NCBI RefSeq assembly: GCF_015169395.1
Contig: NZ_CP063458.1
Coordinates: 1,364,001-1,428,000, forward strand
DNA: 64,000 nucleotides
Direction: 5' to 3'
Source of the DNA: Humisphaera borealis
GTDB taxonomy: Bacteria > Planctomycetota > Phycisphaerae > Tepidisphaerales > Tepidisphaeraceae
The translations under genes were made by a program, and so were the position numbers. Below, piece after piece: positions 26,847 through 34,752 of the stretch. How positions within the stretch are numbered: position 1 is the first letter of the stretch; the number at the start of each line of letters is the position of its first letter. Under the pieces are notes generated by a model. The model was not told the DNA's origin, did not search any database, and saw nothing but the letters and a program-made list of their open reading frames with translations.

Positions 26847-28142
26847 GTGTCTGAGTTTCTCGACGGAAATACCTGCGTTGTCGGTCTGCAATGGGGCGAC
26901 GAAGGCAAAGGCAAGATTGTCGACTTCCTCACCGAGAATGCGGAGGTCGTTGCCCGATATTGCGGCGGTGCCAACGCCGGCCATTCCGTTCGCATCGGCA
27001 ACGAAAAGTATGCGACCCACCTGCTTCCCGTCGGCGTTTTCCGCCCGGGTGTGATGAGCCTGATCGGCAACGGCGTGGTGCTCGATCCAGTCGTGCTCTT
27101 CAAAGAGATCGACGAGATGGTGGCACGCGGCGTCCCGATCTCTCCGGCCAACCTCCGCGTGAGTTACAAAGCACATCTGGTGATGCCGTACCACCAGCTC
27201 GAAGACGCCGCCCGCGAGGCCAAGGCGGGAGCCGGCGGTATCGGCACGACCAAGCGCGGCATCGGCCCGGCGTACGCCGACAAGATGCACCGCACCACCG
27301 CGTTCCGCGTCGCCGACCTTCTGCACGAAGAGCGGCTCAAGGAACGGCTGGAGCGCGTGATCACCGACCGTAACACGGTGTTCAAGGCGTTGTACGACGC
27401 CCCGCCGCTGAATTGGCGCGAAACGTTCGAGCAGTACCGTGCGTTCGGCAAGCGGATTGAGCCCTACGTCGATGACGTCGGCCACCTGCTGATCGGCTAT
27501 GCGAAGGAAGGCAAGCGGATCGTGTTCGAAGGCGCGCACGCCGTCCTGCTTGACGTCGATCATGGCACCTATCCGTACGTCACGAGCAGCAATTGCTCGG
27601 CGCTGGGCCTCTACACCGGGGCAGGTGTTCCGCCGCAGACGGTCAAGAACTTCTTCGGCATCATGAAGGCGTACAGCACCCGCGTGGGCGGCGGTCCGTT
27701 CCCCACCGAGCAGGAAAACGCCACGGGGCAGTACATCCGCGAGCGCGGCAACGAGTACGGCACCACGACACGCCGTCCCCGCCGCTGTGGCTGGTTCGAT
27801 GCAATGGCCGTCCGCTACTCGGTCGAGCTTTGCGGCATCACCCACATCGCGCTCACGCTGCTCGATGTGCTCTCGGGTCTGGAGCAGGTGAAGGTCTGCA
27901 CCGGCTACATGCACAAGGGCATCCGGCAGGACTTCTTCCGCGCCGACATGGACGTGCTGGCGGAAGTCGAGCCTATCTACGAAACCTTCCCCGGCTGGAA
28001 GCAGGACATCTCGCAAGTCCGCCGCTGGGAAGACCTGCCGCCTGAAGCGAAGTCGTATGTGCAGGCTCTCGAAAAGCTGGTCGGAGCGCCGATTCGGATG
28101 GTTAGCGTGGGACCGGAACGGACAGCTACGCTGATCCGTTGA
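26847..28142 (+). CDS. purA: Adenylosuccinate synthetase
   Basis: A 431-aa protein, the standard PurA length. The GTP-binding loop GLQWGDEGKGKIVDFL lies at residues 12-27, followed by YCGGANAGHSV, TTKRGIGPAYADK, and the C-terminal GVGPERTATLI-like VSVGPERTATLIR. The enzyme condenses IMP and aspartate using GTP, the first committed step from IMP to AMP. I chose GTG 26847 (VSEFLDGNTCVVG), with AAAGG nine bases upstream; the upstream in-frame codons are Arg-rich and not family-like. It stands alone, without other pur genes. Confidence 0.96.
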   Translation: MSEFLDGNTCVVGLQWGDEGKGKIVDFLTENAEVVARYCGGANAGHSVRIGNEKYATHLLPVGVFRPGVMSLIGNGVVLDPVVLFKEIDEMVARGVPISPANLRVSYKAHLVMPYHQLEDAAREAKAGAGGIGTTKRGIGPAYADKMHRTTAFRVADLLHEERLKERLERVITDRNTVFKALYDAPPLNWRETFEQYRAFGKRIEPYVDDVGHLLIGYAKEGKRIVFEGAHAVLLDVDHGTYPYVTSSNCSALGLYTGAGVPPQTVKNFFGIMKAYSTRVGGGPFPTEQENATGQYIRERGNEYGTTTRRPRRCGWFDAMAVRYSVELCGITHIALTLLDVLSGLEQVKVCTGYMHKGIRQDFFRADMDVLAEVEPIYETFPGWKQDISQVRRWEDLPPEAKSYVQALEKLVGAPIRMVSVGPERTATLIR

Positions 28143-28367
28143 GATTCCCGGGATCGCGGATTTCCATCTCCCCTGCGAGAGCATAAGAAGCTGCGGCTTC
28201 GTGGTCTCACTGGTGAACGTCAATTAACGCACAACGATCCCGTCGGCATCGTATAGTTTAAAGAGCTGGCGCAAGGTCTCCTGGGGATTGCAGGGCCTTC
28301 GCGCCGATGTACATTGGTCGCGGACAACCACGGGCGGTGGTAGGCGAGGAACCGGGAGTCTTCGCGC

Positions 28368-29240
28368 ATGAGCAGAGATGGACTGTCAGACGGGCCGTTT
28401 GCCTCGATTGGGGTGCCTTACAGCGTCGAGTTCTTGTACCCACAGTCCCCGCCGCTGGACGCCGATCTTCTTTCGAAACGAGTCCGTAATTTCTGTCCAC
28501 AGGCCGAGGCCGCCGACTCCGGCGGCAGGCCGCCAATCCTGATCTCCCACAAAGACCACCCTGTACCGATCGAGATGCACGCCGACGGCGGACCGACCTC
28601 CGTGCCCGCGCGCACTGTCGTCATGCCGAGTGAGGCGGTGGTCAACGTGGGCTCGCTGCATGAATCCCTGTCGCAAACGCGCGACTGGGATGCGGCGGTC
28701 GAAGCACTTGCCATGTCGACCCGGCGCGTTGTTGTGTCCGATCTGCTGGCCAAAGACCTGCCTGCCCGCGAGCGGCTTGCATTGTTTGAAGCAGTCGTCC
28801 TCGGCATCATCGAAGCCGCACGTCCCGTCGCGATCCATTGGAAACCCGCCGGCAAACTGGTTGATCCCGCGGCACTGCTCAAGGCATCGGGTTCGAACAG
28901 CGTCGATGCGTTGCCTCAGGCCGCGATCAACGTTCGCATGTTTCGAATTGCCCGCAGCGACGATGACCTGTTGATGGACACGCTGGGGCTGGCGTCACTC
29001 GGATTGCCGGATATGCAGGTGCTCTTCCACGGGATGGAGCCGTCGCGCGTCGCGGCGCATCTGTATGCCGTCGCGCTCTACACACTTCGTAATGGAGCAC
29101 TGGTGGACGAAGGTGAAACGATCGAAGGTCCCACCCGTGGCACGGAGTGGACGGCGCGACGCGGCAAAGCACTGGTCGAACCGGCGCGGCCGGTGTTCGA
29201 CTTCGATCCCGGGCCGGATTACTCGGTGCATGCTGCATGA
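28368..29240 (+). CDS. DUF4261-like protein
   Basis: A 290-aa soluble protein starting at ATG 28368, with GGGAG about nine bases upstream. The N-terminal part has a ferredoxin-like strand pattern (PYSVEFLYPQSPPLDADLLSKRV) and the C-terminal part contains MDTLGLASLGLPDMQVLFHGMEPSRVAAHLYAVALYTLRNGALVDEGETIEGP, which matches my recollection of DUF4261 proteins of unknown function. There is no signal peptide or membrane helix. It ends 23 bases before the convergent SGNH-like gene. The family assignment is from memory and should be treated as tentative. Confidence 0.6.
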   Translation: MSRDGLSDGPFASIGVPYSVEFLYPQSPPLDADLLSKRVRNFCPQAEAADSGGRPPILISHKDHPVPIEMHADGGPTSVPARTVVMPSEAVVNVGSLHESLSQTRDWDAAVEALAMSTRRVVVSDLLAKDLPARERLALFEAVVLGIIEAARPVAIHWKPAGKLVDPAALLKASGSNSVDALPQAAINVRMFRIARSDDDLLMDTLGLASLGLPDMQVLFHGMEPSRVAAHLYAVALYTLRNGALVDEGETIEGPTRGTEWTARRGKALVEPARPVFDFDPGPDYSVHAA

Positions 29241-29263
29241 TAGCGGCTGAGCTGCCGCGACTC

Positions 29264-30427
29264 TTAACCGTTGCGCAGGAACCAGTTTTTGCAATACGTG
29301 TCGGATTTGAAGAACTTGAGAAGCGTCTCGGCGACCTTCTGTCGGCCATTGTTGCTGGGATGTGTGCCGTCCGGGCCCAGGTCGTCCGCCTGGTAGATTA
29401 ACCCGTCGGCTTTACGCCCCTTCGTGCCGTCGGCCCAGAGATACGCACCCCAGACAGCCACGGGTGCAATCACTTCCCCTTTGCCAGGATCGCAATTCAA
29501 TTCAGGGTCGCCGACCGCCTGCTTGGCGATCGCCCATTGCACGGAAAACGCCCCTTCATAGGCGAAGGGCTCGGGGTTCAGAGCGGACTTGGCGTACCCG
29601 GCATAGATCCGACTGCTGAGGAACGCGAGTTTCAGGTTCGGATAACGCTTCCTGGCGGCGCGCAGAATGTTTTCGAGATCGTCCTGCAACACCTTGGCAT
29701 GTTGCGGAAAGGCACCAAGCGTTCCCGGGCCCTTGCGTGCCTGCTTGATCCAAACGGCCTGCACCTGGTTTGCAGAAACCTTCGCCGCCGACAACCGTCG
29801 TGCGGCCTCGTCGTAGGTTGGCATTTTCGCATCCGTCCAGTCGTCTGCGGCCCGCCCGCCCTGGGCCGCATCAACGATCGTGAGCGACGGAGAAACGTCT
29901 TTGTCACCGTCCGCGAGCTCCTTGAAACGGGAGAACTCCTGTGTCGTGTTTGACATGCCGATCGACATCAGCACGACACGTCCAACCTTGGCGTCGGGCT
30001 TGCCGTCAACGTCGAGCGGCCGGATCTGTGCGGCGGCCGCCAAGGCGAGTTTCGCGTGGGCCGCGGGCGGTTCGTTCATCCCGTGGCCGTAAAGCCCACC
30101 CTCAAAGCCGTTGTAGCGTTGCGTCCCCACAAGCTCTGGCAAAGGCACAAGGCCCGTGGACTCCCTCGGCGATACATTCGCTCGCGCGGCAGGCTGTTGT
30201 GACTGACGTCGTGCCTCGCGGGCGCGGTCCAGATACGCTTGCTCTTCGGGCGTGAGCTTCTCACCCTGCTCCGATTTCCGGAGTAGCACACGCGCCCTGT
30301 TGAAGTCGATCGCGCCGGCGGGTTTGGTCGCCGGCGTCTGTGCCCACGCCATGACGAAGTCGCCAACGGCAACTGTAATAGTGGTTATGAGCACGATGCT
30401 TGTGCCGAGGCGAGCGATTTGACGCAT
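29264..30427 (-). CDS. Secreted SGNH-like hydrolase
   Basis: A 387-aa protein read from ATG 30427, which follows AAGGAG by six bases; a longer frame to 30457 lacks a binding site. The signal peptide is MRQIARLGTSIVLITTITVAVGDF with cleavage near AWA. After a charged low-complexity stretch (about 30-90), VVLMSIGMSNTTQEF occupies the block I position (Ser before Asn, as in sialate esterases), and DGTHPSNNGRQKVAETLLKFF supplies the Asp-His pair of block V. It is therefore a probable SGNH esterase, although the G-x-S nucleophile motif is not classical. It is the third secreted SGNH-type gene in the window. Confidence 0.65.
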   Translation of the reverse strand: MRQIARLGTSIVLITTITVAVGDFVMAWAQTPATKPAGAIDFNRARVLLRKSEQGEKLTPEEQAYLDRAREARRQSQQPAARANVSPRESTGLVPLPELVGTQRYNGFEGGLYGHGMNEPPAAHAKLALAAAAQIRPLDVDGKPDAKVGRVVLMSIGMSNTTQEFSRFKELADGDKDVSPSLTIVDAAQGGRAADDWTDAKMPTYDEAARRLSAAKVSANQVQAVWIKQARKGPGTLGAFPQHAKVLQDDLENILRAARKRYPNLKLAFLSSRIYAGYAKSALNPEPFAYEGAFSVQWAIAKQAVGDPELNCDPGKGEVIAPVAVWGAYLWADGTKGRKADGLIYQADDLGPDGTHPSNNGRQKVAETLLKFFKSDTYCKNWFLRNG

Positions 30428-30581
30428 CCAATTCTCCTTGCCCCCGACATGGCTCACTGCAGATTCAACGGACTGTCAGGTTGCATATTACTGTTCGCAT
30501 CAGCGTGAAGCGTTTTGACGCGGGGATGATACATGCAACGCTCACCACGACCGTTGGTCGTACTGCCGGGCTGGAGGTTTG

Positions 30582-31277
30582 ATGACCGTCGCAGAACTAC
30601 TGGAATTGGCGGGACAGGACAGCGGACGCGTGATCGAGCGGATGGCAGGGATGACCGATGACGCAGCCGCTCTGAAACTCTATGCCGATGCCGTCAACGA
30701 GGCCTACTGGGTGCGGAAGGACCTGGTGGTTACGGTGGCACTGTGCCGGGCCGGTATTCACTGCGGGCTTAATGCGGCCGTTCGATTACCGGATGGCGAT
30801 TCCGTGCGGCAGGCAGAGCTGCGCGGTAAGGCTAAATCGCTCGCCTACAACCTGGCATCTTTCACCTGGCCAGGATGGGATGAGGCAGGAATCGCCTGTG
30901 ACACCGGGAGCATCGCCGCGGGATACGACGCGGCCAGGTTGAACGTTCGCTTGGCGCGCGAACTGCAAAAGGGCGAACTCCCCATGAGCCGAGGGCTTTG
31001 GATGCTTGCCGGGCACGAACTGTGTCGCAAGCAGTATGCGCTGGCCCGCGATCATTACGAACGGGCGGCTGCACACGCTGCCATCGCCGCCAGTCCCGCA
31101 GATGAGGCACTTGGAAAAGCGTTCGCTTCGCTGGTTTCGGTGATTCAGGATCCTCAAGACGCCGACGCACGAATGAGGCTGGAGCATTTGACCGCATTGC
31201 TTGGCGAAGTGGAGGAGGGCGCTGCGTTTGTACAGCAGGTCCGAAACGCCGAACGCGTTTTCCTATCAAATGTGTGA
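30582..31277 (+). CDS. Helical TPR-like protein, unknown function
   Basis: A 231-aa soluble, alpha-helical protein starting at ATG 30582 with GGAGG four bases upstream. It is Ala/Leu-rich, and residues about 135-190 (LWMLAGHELCRKQYALARDHYERAAAHAAIAA) have TPR-like spacing, the rest looks like an all-helical solenoid. I do not recognise a family. It ends 16 bases from the convergent GAF-phosphatase gene, which does not imply a functional link. Confidence 0.6.
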   Translation: MTVAELLELAGQDSGRVIERMAGMTDDAAALKLYADAVNEAYWVRKDLVVTVALCRAGIHCGLNAAVRLPDGDSVRQAELRGKAKSLAYNLASFTWPGWDEAGIACDTGSIAAGYDAARLNVRLARELQKGELPMSRGLWMLAGHELCRKQYALARDHYERAAAHAAIAASPADEALGKAFASLVSVIQDPQDADARMRLEHLTALLGEVEEGAAFVQQVRNAERVFLSNV

Positions 31278-31293
31278 CAGAGGTATGGAGCTC

Positions 31294-32724
31294 TTAAGAC
31301 GGGCTGGCCGCCGCGCGCTGAACGATGACGGCCGTCTGGTCGTCCAACGGGTCTTCGCCGTTGGACCAATCCTTCGCGTACTTCTGAAGGGCACCCAGCA
31401 GCTCCTCGGGGCTCGCACGGCGATAGCGGTCGGCGACCTCGGACATGCGCTCAAGGCCCATCTGTTCGCCACTCGGATCGGCGGCCTCGAAGATGCCGTC
31501 GCTGGTCAGGATCAGTTGTCCACCGGGCTCAATGGTGACCGGGGGCGGGGCGCCATCGAACCACTTGAGGACGACTCCGAGAGGCTGAACCGGAGGGTCG
31601 AGCTGCTCGAGCGGCAGTTCGGGTGAACGTCGAACCAGCAACGGTCCGTGTCCGGCGCTGCTCCACTGCAGGGTTCCGTCGGGCGACAGGAAGCCCAGAA
31701 ACGCGGTGACGAATTGCCCCCAGTCCAGGTCGTCGGCAAGGCGGGCATTCACGTGGACGAGCAACTCGTGTGGGTCGGTGATCAGTTCCGATAGCGCACG
31801 CACTAGTGTCCGGGCCTGCGAGACGACCAGCGCTGGTCCCAGGCCGTGACCACTTGCATCCGCCAGCAGGATGCCCAGTCGACCATCCGGCAACGCCCAG
31901 AGGTCGAAGCAGTCGCCACCGGTTACGCTCGCGGGAAGCGTCCAACCGGCACAGAGCAGGCCGGGCACGCTCGGCGGCTCTTTCGGGATCAGTGCCTGCT
32001 GGGTGCGGCGGGCCAGATCCATCTCGTGCTTCAGAGCCAGGGCTTCGATCGCCTGTAGCTGGAGCGTGTGGCGCTGAAGTGCAATGCCAGCTTGCTCGGC
32101 GAGGAGGCGAACCAGGGACTCGTCCTGTTCCCCGAACGCCCCACCCTTTTTATTGACCGCCTGCACAACGCCCATCGCCCTTCCGTCCAGATCAGCCATC
32201 GGAACGGAAAGGAGGTTTCTGGTCAGAAAGCCGGTCTTTCGATCGAACTCTGGATTGAATCGGTGATCTTCGTAGGGTTTGGCAACGTGTACCATGCAGT
32301 TACCGCTGAAGGCGGCGCCGACGATGCCGGCCGTGCACGGGACACGGATTTCATTGCTGCCGATTGCGACCTTGGTCCAGAGTTGCTGCGTCGCCGGGTC
32401 GTGAAGGAAGATGCTCGCGCGTTCGCAGTGGAGCAGTTGCGTGGCGTACTCGGCGATTTTGCACAGAAGCGTGTCCAGATCCGTCGGGACGGCGAGCATC
32501 CGGGACAGATCGAGGATCATCCTCATCTGCGTATCGGTGACATGGGCAACGTCTTCGGCAGTGGCCGTTTCCACCCGCCCATGACGCCGACCATCTACTG
32601 GGGTGGCGGGTACGTCTGCGCGCAGTTCCTCTTCATGACCCGGCTGAGGGTCGAGCGTGTCTGAGCGCGGATTGGGAGTTTTCAACTGCACATCCCACCA
32701 GCCCGGTAACGGAAATCGAGCCAA
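31294..32724 (-). CDS. GAF-domain SpoIIE-type serine phosphatase
   Basis: A protein of up to 476 aa. An unstructured N-terminus precedes a GAF sensory domain (about 75-225: DLDTLLCKIAEYATQLLHCERASIFLHD, ending VVQAVNKKGGAFGEQDESLVRLLAEQ). A helical linker (about 235-260) leads to a PP2C/SpoIIE phosphatase domain (about 262-470) with the metal-binding motifs VTGGDCFDLWALPDGRLGILLADASGHG and, near the end, DDQTAVIVQR. Such proteins usually dephosphorylate anti-anti-sigma factors and so switch sigma-factor activity; no such partner is nearby. The start is uncertain: TTG at 32724 and GTG at 32691 are both possible and neither has a strong binding site. Confidence 0.85.
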   Translation of the reverse strand: MARFPLPGWWDVQLKTPNPRSDTLDPQPGHEEELRADVPATPVDGRRHGRVETATAEDVAHVTDTQMRMILDLSRMLAVPTDLDTLLCKIAEYATQLLHCERASIFLHDPATQQLWTKVAIGSNEIRVPCTAGIVGAAFSGNCMVHVAKPYEDHRFNPEFDRKTGFLTRNLLSVPMADLDGRAMGVVQAVNKKGGAFGEQDESLVRLLAEQAGIALQRHTLQLQAIEALALKHEMDLARRTQQALIPKEPPSVPGLLCAGWTLPASVTGGDCFDLWALPDGRLGILLADASGHGLGPALVVSQARTLVRALSELITDPHELLVHVNARLADDLDWGQFVTAFLGFLSPDGTLQWSSAGHGPLLVRRSPELPLEQLDPPVQPLGVVLKWFDGAPPPVTIEPGGQLILTSDGIFEAADPSGEQMGLERMSEVADRYRRASPEELLGALQKYAKDWSNGEDPLDDQTAVIVQRAAASPS

Positions 32725-33055
32725 AGCCTAGCCCTGAAGAGACCCACGATCGTAGATGCCCTGGGTCGTCTTGGACGACGATCGGCAAAGGGGTTCCAAG
32801 TCTGCATCAACCCGAAACACCGATCGACGATCCGTGCATCCCGGCGCAAAGCCCCTGCCGCATAAGACGTTAACATCTGTGTATGGGTTTGGGAAGCAAA
32901 AGTCGTCCGGAAGACAAGTGCCCTCTTGCGGGCAGTTCACCAGAAAGAACCCTGCTGGATGCAGAAGAGAGGTCTCGCCAGAAATGTCATCAGAAGCGGC
33001 ATCCGGCAGACCTGAGATTTCACCACGGTGTTTACCCATGCCGTTCAACTAACGT
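32725..33055. other. Left flank of the insertion sequence
   Basis: No gene is convincing in these 331 bases. A short frame from ATG 32883 would run across the empty insertion site and end shortly after it once the IS is removed, but the product resembles nothing known. Confidence 0.4.
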
Positions 33056-33065
33056 GGACGACAGG
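33056..33065. repeat. 10-bp target-site duplication, left copy
   Basis: GGACGACAGG directly precedes the left terminal repeat of the IS; the identical 10-mer follows the right end at 34379-34388. Confidence 0.85.
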
Positions 33066-34378
33066 CAGGGCGATTGCATGTTCAGGTCGTTAGCAGACGG
33101 AGCAGGTAGTGCTCGTCCCAACCTGCCTTTAACCGTTTCCCGTGGATTCCGTTTTTGATGCTCCTGTCCCGCTTGAGAAGATTGAGCGTCAGCCGGCACA
33201 ACCGGGAGTAGTTCTCCGCACCATAGCCTTTGCGGATCCGCCGCTCGTCCTCGCGGGAGCTCACGTCCAGTTGCCAGTGCAGCTTGTTCTCGATGGCCCA
33301 GTGGCCGCGGATCGCCGCCGCCATCGCCCTGGCGTCGGTCCCTGCGACGCTGCTGATGAAGTAATGCCGCTCGACGCTGCTCTTGCCGGCAAGCACCTCC
33401 CGCTTGCGTTCGACCGCGATCACGCCGGCCAGTCCCGGCCACTGCTGACATAGGTCGCCGAGCCAGTGCACTTCGTCCATCACCCACACTTTGCGGGTGT
33501 CCAGCCGGCCGTGGTCGGCGTCGAACTCCTCGTGGACGCCGTGGCTCACGTCCTTCATGCCGCCCAGGATCGCTTCGTCCAGCAGCTTCCTGACCTTCGC
33601 GTGCAGCGTCGGACGAGGCGAAGCCTGGTCCTCGGCTGGTTCTCCTTCACCGACAGCACGTAGTTGCCGCCGGCATCGACGATCTGTCTGGCGATCTGCG
33701 TCTGGCAGCCGGCGGCATCGATCGTCACCGTCGCGTCCTGAATGTCTAACAGGCCCAAAAGCCGCGGGATCGCCTCGATCTCATTGCTCTTGTCATCCAC
33801 GGCGACCTGGCCGAAGACCATCCGGTGGGCGTCGACGAACGCGCTGACCATGTGGGTCATGTTGTTCCTGGCCCAGGCGTGTTCGAAGGACCGGCGGATG
33901 GCCTTGCCGTCGATCGCGATCAGTCGTCCGCCGGCGGACTGTGCGATCGCGCCGACCCAGGCGTTGAAACACTGCTCGAAGGCGTCGGGATGGAGCTTGG
34001 CGAAGACGCGACCGAAGGTGTCGTGAGAGGGGATGCCGTGGGGAAGATCCAGGAAGGTTCGAAGCCAGGAGAGCTTGCTCTTGCCATAGAGTTCAACGTC
34101 GACCCAGCCGTCGGCGCCGCAGATAACGGCGCAGACGGAGATGACGAGGATGTCGTGGAGTTTGTGAATCACGTTGCAGCCGCGAGGATCGGGGAGGTTG
34201 GAAAACGCGCGCAGGGTACCACTGGTCGCAGGGCCATCCATGGCGAAGCTCCGTTTCAGGAGATGAAAGTTGTTACCAGCGAAGCTTCGCGACCGGTGAA
34301 GGAGTGATAGCGAGAGAAGTTAGAAAGCGCAACCCGTACAAAACACAACCATCGACAAAAGGAGATGCGATTGCCCTC
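33066..34378 (-). mobile_element. ISAs1-family insertion sequence, about 1.31 kb
   Basis: The ends are imperfect inverted repeats: CAGGGCGATTGCATG at 33066 and, on the complementary strand at the right end, GAGGGCAATCGCATC. The element is flanked by the perfect direct repeat GGACGACAGG, in line with the 8-10 bp duplications of ISAs1 elements. It carries one transposase gene on the minus strand, now disrupted. The perfect target duplication suggests a fairly recent insertion. Confidence 0.88.
33082..34241 (-). pseudogene. ISAs1-type DDE transposase, frame-disrupted
   Basis: The N-terminal part (34241 down to about 33636) includes the H-repeat-associated N-region (FSNLPDPRGCNVIHKLHDILVISVCAVICGADGW) and the first catalytic Asp in IAIDGKAIR and second in TIDAAGCQTQIA. 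The C-terminal part, in another frame, includes HWAIENKLHWQLDV with the catalytic Glu. The frame changes between SVKENQP and LHAKVRKLLDEA. A 23-base segment (33609-33631) bordered by TCGG copies lies exactly there; removing it restores an ENQPTLHAKV junction and a single 378-aa protein, the usual family length. As read, the transposase should be inactive, unless this is a sequencing artefact. Confidence 0.85.
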
Positions 34379-34388
34379 GGACGACAGG
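34379..34388. repeat. 10-bp target-site duplication, right copy
   Basis: GGACGACAGG, identical to 33056-33065, immediately follows the right terminal repeat of the IS. Confidence 0.85.
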
Positions 34389-34752
34389 TTCGACATTTCA
34401 TGATTCCCGTTCGCCTTTATGAGACTAATTGGTAGAATCCCTCGTTGCTCCCGGGCCGATGGCCCGATAATCGGAGTACCGTGCCGCCCTTCTCGTCACC
34501 CGCGTAAGCGGGCCGTTCGTGCGGCGATTGCGACAAACGGTTAGGCCGTATTTAGCCTTGTGCTCCCGGCCGAACCAAGAGTTCCTTTTTCTCGGACCAC
34601 CTCTCTGGTCTCGTCGACGAACCCCGTCGGGTGTCCAGAGGTCGCGTCCGTGATGGGTCGTCGATGTTGCAGCGGCGGGTTCCGCCCGACCGCATGCAGC
34701 ACTTTCGACTATGGCCCGTTACGCCGCTAACGTCCGGAGGGATCAATAGTCC
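34389..34752 (+). other. Long leader upstream of the ferredoxin oxidoreductase gene
   Basis: No gene is supported. The region should contain the promoter of the downstream oxidoreductase, whose GGAGG lies at 34736-34740. A small hairpin GGGCC-GAT-GGCCC is near 34456. Confidence 0.4.

Noticed and set aside
33607-33640. Programmed frameshifting in the ISAs1 transposase
   Set aside because: There is no slippery heptamer at the junction, ISAs1 transposases are normally single frames, and a 23-base segment explains the shift better.
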